A stretch of DNA of 60,368 bases from Lentimicrobiaceae bacterium (GTDB lineage: Bacteria > Bacteroidota > Bacteroidia > Bacteroidales > F082), in NCBI GenBank assembly GCA_031262365.1, contig JAISHW010000068.1:1-60368 (forward strand). Direction: 5' to 3'. This document shows positions 8,402 to 16,259 of this stretch, one piece after another. A model generated the notes under the pieces. That model had not been told where the DNA came from. It did no database searches and saw only the letters and a list, made by a program, of their open reading frames with translations. The translations under genes and the position numbers were made by a program. Position 1 is the stretch's first letter. Every line of letters starts with the position of its first letter.

Positions 8402-10894
8402 ATGAAAACACGTTTTTCAATTATTCTAATCATCATTCTTTCGAGTATTCAACTGACGGCTTTCGGTCAACGGCGAAGTCCGGCACGAAACGCTGATAAT
8501 GCTTTCGAAAGAAAACAATATACCATAGCAGCCGAACGCTATAAAAAAGCATACAAACGCGTTAAGAAAAACCCCGACGAACGCGATCGCATCAACTATC
8601 AAATTGCCGAATGCTATCGTTTGACAGGATTATACAAAAAAGCAGAACCGCTATACCGAAGAGTGGTCAAATCGGAATTTCCGAAAAATAAACCAATCTT
8701 CTATTTGCATTATGCCGATGTGTTAAAAGCTATTGGAAAATACAACGCTGCCATTGAAAATTATGCTAAGTACGCCGAACTTGCACCCGACGATCCTCGT
8801 GGTATACTTGGTGTCGAATCGACCAAATTAGTAGAACAGTGGATAGCCAATCCATCACGATACGAAATAACCTTATTAAAAAAAGTAAACTCAAAAGAGT
8901 CGAGTTATGCGGCTGCATGGTCGGCATCATCGTTCAACGAAATTATTTTCACATCGAATCGTGCCAAATCTTTTGGCAAAGAAAAAGACGGACTCACCGG
9001 TTATAAATTTACCGACTTGTTTATCTCAAAATACGATCGCAAAAACGGATGGAGCGAAGCCGAGCCGTTAGACGAAGATGAAGTCGTGAATACCAAAGCC
9101 AGCGAAGGAACACCTTTTATCAATAGTACGTTCAATACGATGTATTTTACACGGTGTAAAAATGACCCTAAACGTCGTTCGGGCTGTCAAATCATGACTT
9201 CGACACGTTCGGGACGTATGTGGGCAGAGCCTGTTCCGGTAGAAATTCAAGGAATCGACACGCTTGATGTGGTCGGTCAACCAACGTTAGACGAAGGCGA
9301 GCTTGTGATGTATTTTGCAACCGATAGAAAAGGCGGATTTGGGCAAAATGATATTTGGGTAACATCGCGTAAAAGCAGAAAAGAAAAATTTGGTCGCCCA
9401 ATGAATATAGGACAGCAGATTAATACCAAAGGAAACGAACGCTTCCCTTTTTTACGCAACGATACCACACTCTATTTCGCTTCTGACGGACACGGCGGTA
9501 TGGGCGGACTTGATATTTTTGTTTCGACACGTGATACTTCAGGAAACTGGGGAACACCACAAAACCTGAAATCGCCGGTCAACTCAACATCCGATGACTT
9601 CGGCATTGTATTTCATCCCGAAGATGAACGCGGTTTTTTTGCCAGCAACAGAAACAGCAACAAAGGAACCGATAACTTGTATTATTTTATCGAACCGCCG
9701 GTTATTTTCTGCATCAACGGAACCGTTATCAACACAAACACATTGCAGCATATTGCAGGTGTTCAAGTTAGCCTAATCGGTTCTGACGGGTCGTCAATCA
9801 ATACACGTACAAACGAAAAAGGATTTTTCCAATTTGGAATCGAGCCCGACAAAGCGGACGACGAATCGAATCGCACATTAAGAAAACAAATAAAAAAGAA
9901 TACAACCTATCAAATCGTAATCGAAAATCCTGCTTTTTTCACAACAGCCGATACCGTTTCGACAAAAGGAATGGAATTCAGTCGCGTATTCACGACAGAT
10001 TTCCGTTTAGACCCAATGCCTGAAGAACCAATCGTTTTGCCTGATATTCTATACGATCTCGGTCGTTGGGAACTCAAACCACAATACGAAGATTCCTTAC
10101 AAGGCTTGATCGAAACATTGCAACTGAATCCGAACATTACAATCGAATTGGCAGCACATACCGATAACCGCGACACAGAAGAGAAAAACGACATTTTATC
10201 GCAACGCCGTGCCCAATCGGTTGTCGATTACCTGATTATTCGTGGCATTGATGCCGAACGTTTGGTAGCAAAAGGTTATGGAGAACGTGCGCCGCGAACA
10301 CTTTATAAAGATTATATAGTCGGCAGAACAAAACTTCCGACAGGAACAAAATTGACCGAAGAGTACATCGATAAATTACCAAGCGAAGCAAAAGAAACGG
10401 CTCATCAACTAAACCGACGCACCGAATTTCGCGTGTTGAGAAAAGATTACGTACCGAAAGCGACGGAAAGCGGCGACGGACAAGTAGCAATCAGCATCAA
10501 TCCGGACGACAACAAAGTTGGTTTTGCGCAAAACCGCGAAGGTCTTTTTGTTATTCGAGCACTCGTCAACAGTTTCACGGAAGATGTTACATACGATCGC
10601 ACGGGCGAAACAAGCGTATCACCAGATAAAGCAATACAAATGCTCAAAGACGGCATTATTACAAAAGACGATTTCTTAGGCGATGATGTCGACAAAATCT
10701 TGAGTGCCGGAAACGTTGCCAACAATGCCGAATTTATCATCAAAGAAATACGTATTGCCAACCGCACGATAAAAGATGTAAAAGTGGTCGTTTACCGCAA
10801 TTTACGACACAGTTTTGTAATCGATCAGGCAACATTGAAAAAGTTTGGCGATTTTGAATTCGATACGAAAGCACACAAACTCATATTCAAATAA
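8402..10894 (+). CDS. PorE-like TPR / PD40 / OmpA-family envelope protein with extra C-terminal domain
   Basis: An exported 830-residue protein whose domain order resembles PorE of the type IX secretion apparatus and related peptidoglycan-binding outer-membrane proteins. A signal peptide (residues 1-22, ending TAFGQ) precedes TPR-type helices (about 30-150). PD40/WD40-like propeller repeats follow (about 160-430, with repeated LYFASDG-type and GFFASNR strands). Next are a carboxypeptidase-regulatory-like domain (about 435-520, INGTVINTNT) and an OmpA_C domain (about 545-685) with IELAAHTDNRDTEEKND and NRRTEFRVL for peptidoglycan binding. Unlike the second protein of this type in the window, it has about 130 more residues whose pattern resembles a retropepsin-like domain but with DRTG in place of DTG (see findings). 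Unlike PorE it has no lipobox cysteine. Only 3 bp separate it from purM. Confidence 0.85.
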   Translation: MKTRFSIILIIILSSIQLTAFGQRRSPARNADNAFERKQYTIAAERYKKAYKRVKKNPDERDRINYQIAECYRLTGLYKKAEPLYRRVVKSEFPKNKPIFYLHYADVLKAIGKYNAAIENYAKYAELAPDDPRGILGVESTKLVEQWIANPSRYEITLLKKVNSKESSYAAAWSASSFNEIIFTSNRAKSFGKEKDGLTGYKFTDLFISKYDRKNGWSEAEPLDEDEVVNTKASEGTPFINSTFNTMYFTRCKNDPKRRSGCQIMTSTRSGRMWAEPVPVEIQGIDTLDVVGQPTLDEGELVMYFATDRKGGFGQNDIWVTSRKSRKEKFGRPMNIGQQINTKGNERFPFLRNDTTLYFASDGHGGMGGLDIFVSTRDTSGNWGTPQNLKSPVNSTSDDFGIVFHPEDERGFFASNRNSNKGTDNLYYFIEPPVIFCINGTVINTNTLQHIAGVQVSLIGSDGSSINTRTNEKGFFQFGIEPDKADDESNRTLRKQIKKNTTYQIVIENPAFFTTADTVSTKGMEFSRVFTTDFRLDPMPEEPIVLPDILYDLGRWELKPQYEDSLQGLIETLQLNPNITIELAAHTDNRDTEEKNDILSQRRAQSVVDYLIIRGIDAERLVAKGYGERAPRTLYKDYIVGRTKLPTGTKLTEEYIDKLPSEAKETAHQLNRRTEFRVLRKDYVPKATESGDGQVAISINPDDNKVGFAQNREGLFVIRALVNSFTEDVTYDRTGETSVSPDKAIQMLKDGIITKDDFLGDDVDKILSAGNVANNAEFIIKEIRIANRTIKDVKVVVYRNLRHSFVIDQATLKKFGDFEFDTKAHKLIFK

Positions 10895-10897
10895 ACG

Positions 10898-12061
10898 ATG
10901 AGCGATCAACGATACCAAAAACGAGGCGTATCGGCCGGGAAAGAAGACATTCATAAAGCCATTAGTAAACTCGATAAAGGATTGTTTCCTAACGCATTTT
11001 GTAAAATCATTCCCGATATTCTCGGAAATGATCCGCACTATTGCAACGTCATGCACGCCGATGGTGCCGGAACAAAATCTTCTTTAGCCTATCTTTATTG
11101 GAAAGAAACAGGCGATATGAGTGTTTGGGAAGGCATCGCGCAAGATGCCGTGGTAATGAATACCGACGACCTGATTTGCGTTGGTGCCACCAATAATATG
11201 TTGCTTTCGTCGACAATCGGTCGCAACAAAAACCTGATTCAGGGAGAAGTCATTTCAGCACTGATCAACGGTACCGAAAACTTTTTGGAAAAAATGCGTT
11301 CGTATGGCGTTAACATCCATCTTACAGGCGGCGAAACAGCCGATGTTGGCGATTTAGTCAGAACGGTTATTGTCGATAGTACCGTAACAGCACGTATGAA
11401 ACGTACCGATGTTATCGAAAACAACATCCAACCGAACAATTGTATTGTTGCTTTTGCATCGTACGGAAAAGCAACTTACGAAGATATTTACAATGGCGGC
11501 ATGGGAAGCAATGGCTTGACTTCTGCAAGGCACGATATGTTTGGACATTATTTAGCCGAAAAATATCCCGAAAGTTTCGACCCAAACATTCCCAAACAAT
11601 TTGTTTATTCAGGGACTTACAAACTGACCGATGCAACGCCCGTTGCAGGTGTCGATGCCGGAAAATTGGTTTTGTCGCCGACACGCACCTACGCACCTTT
11701 GATGCTCGTTTTGTTGAAAGAATTTCGCTCGAAAATCAGCGGAATCATTCATTGCAGCGGTGGCGCACAAACAAAAGTACTTCATTTTATCAAAAATCTG
11801 CACATTGTAAAAGACAACATGCTTACTGTTCCGCCTTTGTTTCAGATGATTCAACGAGCTTCGGGAACAAGTTGGGACGAAATGTATAAAGTATTCAACA
11901 TGGGACATCGTCTCGAAATTTATACCGACCAACAGACCGCCAACGAAATGATTGCCATCGCGAAAACTTTCGAAATCGACACACAAATCATTGGTCATGT
12001 CGAAGCCTCCGAAACAAAAAAACTGACAATAAAAAGTCCGTATGGTATGTTTGAGTATTAG
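10898..12061 (+). CDS. purM: phosphoribosylformylglycinamidine cyclo-ligase (AIR synthase)
   Basis: PurM closes the imidazole ring of AIR from FGAM with ATP, step five of purine synthesis. The 387-residue product has the long Bacteroidota form. Visible motifs are YQKRGVSAGKEDIHKAI at the start, HADGAGTKSSLAYLYW, DAVVMNTDDLICVGA, LTGGETADVGDLVRT and MGHRLEIY, all belonging to the ATP and metal sites of the PurM fold. The ATG lies 3 bp after the stop of the preceding envelope-protein gene, so the two are almost certainly one transcript. That pairing is odd by function. Confidence 0.93.
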   Translation: MSDQRYQKRGVSAGKEDIHKAISKLDKGLFPNAFCKIIPDILGNDPHYCNVMHADGAGTKSSLAYLYWKETGDMSVWEGIAQDAVVMNTDDLICVGATNNMLLSSTIGRNKNLIQGEVISALINGTENFLEKMRSYGVNIHLTGGETADVGDLVRTVIVDSTVTARMKRTDVIENNIQPNNCIVAFASYGKATYEDIYNGGMGSNGLTSARHDMFGHYLAEKYPESFDPNIPKQFVYSGTYKLTDATPVAGVDAGKLVLSPTRTYAPLMLVLLKEFRSKISGIIHCSGGAQTKVLHFIKNLHIVKDNMLTVPPLFQMIQRASGTSWDEMYKVFNMGHRLEIYTDQQTANEMIAIAKTFEIDTQIIGHVEASETKKLTIKSPYGMFEY

Positions 12062-12278
12062 GACGATAAAAGAAAAGTGCGAACAATAAAAGTGAAAGTT
12101 TACAAAAACTTGTTGTCATTCTCACACACTTAAAGCGTGCCGCGCCACCAAAGAAATCGGAATTTGTGTTTATTAACCAGACGTTAATTAATCGATAATA
12201 TCAAGAAACATAATTCGCTTAATATAAACGTATTATATGTAAATAAAATACGTTTTAATGAACGTCGGGTTAATATTA

Positions 12279-12348
12279 CAATGGATGCCGTCCTTCGACG
12301 GCATGACAAGGACGAAAAAGTCATTCCGTCGAAGGACGGAATCCATTG
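12279..12348. repeat. double-hairpin palindrome
   Basis: Two 29-nt arms, beginning CAATGGATGCCGTCC and GTCATTCCGTCGAAG, are reverse complements apart from two positions. Each arm is also a hairpin by itself (ATGCCGTC/GACGGCAT and ATTCCGTC/GACGGAAT). The two differences keep each small hairpin paired, so selection or copying has maintained the structure. It fills part of the 360-bp gap between purM and the ABC-F gene; the remainder is AT-rich and, apart from the downstream promoter, shows nothing else. Confidence 0.75.
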
Positions 12349-12371
12349 TACAAGGAACACTTTACACACTT

Positions 12372-12403
12372 TTTGGGATAGTATCTAATCTTCCCTACTT
12401 TTG
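12372..12403 (+). promoter_or_regulatory. promoter of the ABC-F gene
   Basis: TTTG at 12372-12375, a 20-bp spacer and TACTTTTG at 12396-12403 match the Bacteroidota promoter consensus. The start codon follows 18 bp after the -7 element, so the leader is very short. Confidence 0.65.
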
Positions 12404-12421
12404 CAGTCTTAAAGTAAGTTC

Positions 12422-14371
12422 ATGGTTTCGATACAAAATCTTTCGATGCATTTTACCGGTGACGACCTTTTCACCAACATCACTTTTCTGATTCGCGAAA
12501 AAGACCGCATTGGTCTCGTCGGGAAAAATGGTGCCGGAAAAACGACTTTGATTCGTCTGATTTGTGGTTTCGAACAGCCACACAAAGGCGACATCATCAT
12601 TCCCGACGAAGTATCGATTGGCTATTTGCCGCAAGAAAAAGACATCAGTAGCACCAAAACAGTGCGCGAAGAAGCGTTGACGGCTTTCGAGGAGCTGCGG
12701 CAAATCGAAAAACAAGTCGAGCAACTGCAAATCGAACTGACCGAACGCGATGATTATGAAAGCGATTCGTATAACAAACTGATCGAGAAACTGAGCTTCT
12801 TGAACGAACGTTTGGTTTTGCTCGGCGGTTCGTCGATCGAAGGTGAAACCGAACGTATATTGGTTGGTCTTGGATTCGACCACACAGATATGGAGCGTCC
12901 GATGTGCGAATTTAGCAACGGATGGCAGATGCGCGTTGAATTAGCGAAAATCTTATTGCAAAAACCATCGTTACTGTTACTCGACGAGCCGACAAATCAC
13001 CTTGATATCGAGGCGATTCAGTGGTTTGAGTCGTTTTTACAATCGTACTATGGTGCGGTGTTGATGGTTTCGCACGACAGGGCTTTTCTCGACAATGTAA
13101 CCAATCGTACCATCGAAATTTCGAAAGGAAAAATCTACGATTACAAAGGATCGTATTCCGATTATTTGGCGTTGCGCGAAGCGAGAATCGACACGCAAAT
13201 GGCGGCTTACAGCAACCAGCAGCGCGAACAGAAACAAATCGAAGATTTTATCGAACGTTTTCGTTACAAAGCTTCGAAAGCCCGTCAGGTGCAATCGCGC
13301 GTGAAAATGCTCGAACGCATGGAAGAAATTGTTGTCGACGATTTGGAAAAAGCATCGATTCATTTTAAATTTCCTCCGGCTCCTCATTCGGGAAAAATAA
13401 CGCTCAAAACGATTAATGTCTCAAAACATTACGGCGAAAAAGAAATTCTTCGGAATATCAATATTTTGATTCCGCGAGGCGAAAAAATCGCTTTTGTTGG
13501 TCGCAACGGCGAAGGGAAATCGACCTTAACAAAAATCATTAGCGGTGTTTTGAATCATGAAGGCGAACTGGAACTCGGACATCAAGTGAAAATTGGCTAT
13601 TATGCGCAAAATCAGCACGAAATGCTCGACATGGAAAAAACAGTTTTCGAAACCTTAGACGAAGTGGCGACGGGCGAAATGCGCACAAAAGTAAAATCGC
13701 TGTTGGGTTCGTTTTTGTTTAGCGGCGAAGCAATCGACAAAAAAGTGAAAGTGCTTTCGGGAGGCGAAAAAGCGAGGCTTTCGTTGGCACGTATGTTGTT
13801 GTTTCCGACCAATTTATTGCTTCTTGACGAGCCGACAAACCATCTTGACATGCAGTCGAAAGATATTTTGAAAAACGCGCTTTTACAATTCGATGGAACC
13901 CTGATTATTGTATCGCACGACCGCGATTTCTTGCAAGGATTGACCAATAAAGTGTACGAATTTCGCAAACCTTCGATTAAAGAATACATCGGTGATATCT
14001 ATAATTTCTTGGAAACAAAACAACTTACGCATCTTAAGGAGTTGGAAAGCACTCAGAAACAGCAGAAATCAATCGAATCAAATCAAGTTTCGCAAAACAA
14101 ATCGCTTTGGGAAAAGAAAAAACAAGTAGAAAAAGAATTGCGAAAGATCGATCGTCAGATTCAAGATATTGAACAACAAATAGCGCAATTGGAAGCGCAA
14201 ATAGCTACTTGTGATACAATTATGTCGAACCCCGAACAGCATCTCAATGTCGATTTAAACGCGCAATGGTATGCCGATTACGGAAACAAAAAAGAACAAT
14301 TGCAACAATTGATGAAGCAATGGGAAATCAAGCATGATGAGCGTGAAACCGTTGAAAACGGCACGAATTAA
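12422..14371 (+). CDS. ABC-F family ATPase (ribosome-associated)
   Basis: ABC-F proteins are soluble twin-ATPase factors that bind the ribosomal E site and relieve stalled translation; some protect against antibiotics. This 649-residue protein has two ABC domains and no membrane segments. The first has GKNGAGKTT near residue 37 and LLLLDEPTNHLD. The second has GRNGEGKST, LSGGEKARLSLARMLL and again LLLLDEPTNHLDMQSK. The linker between them (about 240-300) is charged and helical. The C-terminal 90 residues are a Gln/Lys/Glu-rich coiled coil of the Uup/YheS kind. I cannot assign an exact subfamily. The 3' end overlaps the convergent prenyl synthase gene by 4 bp. Confidence 0.9.
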   Translation: MVSIQNLSMHFTGDDLFTNITFLIREKDRIGLVGKNGAGKTTLIRLICGFEQPHKGDIIIPDEVSIGYLPQEKDISSTKTVREEALTAFEELRQIEKQVEQLQIELTERDDYESDSYNKLIEKLSFLNERLVLLGGSSIEGETERILVGLGFDHTDMERPMCEFSNGWQMRVELAKILLQKPSLLLLDEPTNHLDIEAIQWFESFLQSYYGAVLMVSHDRAFLDNVTNRTIEISKGKIYDYKGSYSDYLALREARIDTQMAAYSNQQREQKQIEDFIERFRYKASKARQVQSRVKMLERMEEIVVDDLEKASIHFKFPPAPHSGKITLKTINVSKHYGEKEILRNINILIPRGEKIAFVGRNGEGKSTLTKIISGVLNHEGELELGHQVKIGYYAQNQHEMLDMEKTVFETLDEVATGEMRTKVKSLLGSFLFSGEAIDKKVKVLSGGEKARLSLARMLLFPTNLLLLDEPTNHLDMQSKDILKNALLQFDGTLIIVSHDRDFLQGLTNKVYEFRKPSIKEYIGDIYNFLETKQLTHLKELESTQKQQKSIESNQVSQNKSLWEKKKQVEKELRKIDRQIQDIEQQIAQLEAQIATCDTIMSNPEQHLNVDLNAQWYADYGNKKEQLQQLMKQWEIKHDERETVENGTN

Positions 14372-15345
14372 TGATCTCTCGAATACAAAATGTTGACGTA
14401 TTTGAGTAAGGTTTCTTTTTTGTCTTCTGAAACCGAAATCCGGTTGAGTCTTTCGATGCCTTTATTGTAGTAATCGTTCATTACCTGTTCAACCAATTCT
14501 TTTACGCCTAATTTATTGAAAATTGCTGTTACTTCCTGAATTTTATTTTCGAAATGAAGTGGATAATTGTCCGAATAAAAGTCGAGCAATTGCTGACGTG
14601 TTGCATCATCGGCAACTTCGAGTGCTTGCAAGTATAAATAGGTTTTCTTGTTGGTCGTGATATCGCCTCCGGTTATTTTTCCAAAAACATCGTAATTGCC
14701 ATATACATCTAATAAATCATCTTGCAACTGGAACGCGATTCCAATTGTAACGCCAAATTCGTAAATTGCTTGCAGGGTTGTGTCGTCGACATTGGCAATA
14801 GTAGCTCCAATTTCGAGACTTCCGCCTAAAAGAACGGCTGTTTTAAGGCGTATCATTTCGAGATAATCAGCTATCGAAACATTTTCTTGTTGTTCGAAAT
14901 TCAAATCAAGTTGTTGACCTTCACAAACTTGTATCGCTACACGGCTTAACGTATTTAGAACTTTTCGAATATTTTTATAATCAGTTTGCATTGCCAATTG
15001 GTAAGCCATCGCAAACATGGTATCGCCGGCAAGAATAGCAATATCTTGGTTCCACTTTTTATAAACCGTTTCAACACCGCGGCGCAAAGGTGCTCTGTCC
15101 ATAATATCATCGTGTATCAACGTGAAATTGTGAAATACTTCTGCCGCTAAAGCCGGATATTCAACTTTTTTTACATCGCCGCCGAACAGATCGCAAGCAA
15201 GCATACACAACAAAGGGCGCAGGCGTTTGCCTTTTTGTTTCATGGTATAAACAATCGGATCGTAAAGTTCTTTCGGCGTGCCACTGAAATTATAATTTTC
15301 GATGAGTGTTTCGATGCGTTCTTTAAAAAGCTGAATTTTATCCAT
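14368..15345 (-). CDS. trans-polyprenyl diphosphate synthase
   Basis: It elongates allylic diphosphates with isopentenyl diphosphate, probably to the C40-type chain used for menaquinone. The 325-residue protein has both aspartate-rich motifs: HDDIMDRAPLRRG (first, residues about 93-105) and FQLQDDLLDVYG (second), with KGKRLRPLLCMLA near the N-terminus. Product length cannot be read safely; octaprenyl or geranylgeranyl synthases look alike. It lies 8 bp downstream of rmlA on the same strand. Confidence 0.92.
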   Translation of the reverse strand: MDKIQLFKERIETLIENYNFSGTPKELYDPIVYTMKQKGKRLRPLLCMLACDLFGGDVKKVEYPALAAEVFHNFTLIHDDIMDRAPLRRGVETVYKKWNQDIAILAGDTMFAMAYQLAMQTDYKNIRKVLNTLSRVAIQVCEGQQLDLNFEQQENVSIADYLEMIRLKTAVLLGGSLEIGATIANVDDTTLQAIYEFGVTIGIAFQLQDDLLDVYGNYDVFGKITGGDITTNKKTYLYLQALEVADDATRQQLLDFYSDNYPLHFENKIQEVTAIFNKLGVKELVEQVMNDYYNKGIERLNRISVSEDKKETLLKYVNILYSRDH

Positions 15346-15353
15346 TTTCGAAA

Positions 15354-16217
15354 TTATTTGTTGAGTAAGTTAAGCAAATAAACGCCATAACCGCTTTTGA
15401 CAAGTGGTTGTGCAATTACTGAAAGTTGTTCGGCATCGATAAATCCTTTATGGTAAGCAACTTCTTCGATGCAACCGATTTTCAAACCTTGACGACTCTC
15501 AATTGCTTCGACAAATTGTGAAGCTTGAAGTAGTGATTCGAACGTGCCTGTGTCTAACCATGCTGTTCCACGACCTAAAATTCCGACATTCAATTTGTTG
15601 TTTTCGAGATAATAACGATTCACATCGGTGATCTCGTATTCGCCTCGCGCACTTGGTTTGATCGATTTGGCAACTTCAACAACGCTGTTATCGTAGAAAT
15701 AAAGTCCCGGAACGGCAAAATTCGATTTCGGATGCACAGGCTTTTCTTCGATAGAAATTGCTTTGTTGTTTTTGTCGAATTCGACCACGCCATAGCGTTC
15801 CGGATCGAGAACATGGTAAGCAAAAACAACACCGCCTTGAGGGTCGTTATTTTGGATGAGCAAGTTTTGAAGTCCGCTTCCGTAAAAAATATTATCGCCC
15901 AAAACCAAGGCTACTTTATCTTTTCCTATAAATTTCTCGCCAATCACAAAAGCTTGTGCCAAGCCATTAGGAACAGCTTGTTCGGCGTATTCAAAACGAC
16001 AACCGAGTCGCTCTCCATTTCCGAGCAAACGTTCGAAATGCGGCAAGTCTTGAGGTGTTGAGATAATTAAAATTTCTCTGATTTCTGCCATCATCAAAAC
16101 CGACAACGGATAATAAATCATCGGTTTGTCGTAGATAGGCATCAATTGCTTGCTGATAGCAAGTGTAAGCGGATGAAGGCGCGTGCCCGAACCTCCGGCA
16201 AGAATAATTCCTTTCAT
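15354..16217 (-). CDS. rmlA: glucose-1-phosphate thymidylyltransferase
   Basis: RmlA joins glucose 1-phosphate and dTTP to dTDP-glucose, the first step to dTDP-rhamnose and other deoxysugars of surface polysaccharide. The 287-residue length is normal. It has the nucleotide-binding start [18 protein letters not shown], the [18 protein letters not shown] segment, and [12 protein letters not shown] with the metal-binding aspartate. [20 protein letters not shown] and the late [16 protein letters not shown] are also typical of the short RmlA form. The rest of the rml pathway is not in the window. It is paired with the prenyl synthase gene and follows the MMPL exporter gene by 42 bp. Confidence 0.95.
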   Translation of the reverse strand: MKGIILAGGSGTRLHPLTLAISKQLMPIYDKPMIYYPLSVLMMAEIREILIISTPQDLPHFERLLGNGERLGCRFEYAEQAVPNGLAQAFVIGEKFIGKDKVALVLGDNIFYGSGLQNLLIQNNDPQGGVVFAYHVLDPERYGVVEFDKNNKAISIEEKPVHPKSNFAVPGLYFYDNSVVEVAKSIKPSARGEYEITDVNRYYLENNKLNVGILGRGTAWLDTGTFESLLQASQFVEAIESRQGLKIGCIEEVAYHKGFIDAEQLSVIAQPLVKSGYGVYLLNLLNK

Positions 16218-16259
16218 GATAGGTGATTTTTATAAGGCGTTAAATTTACGATTTCTTTT

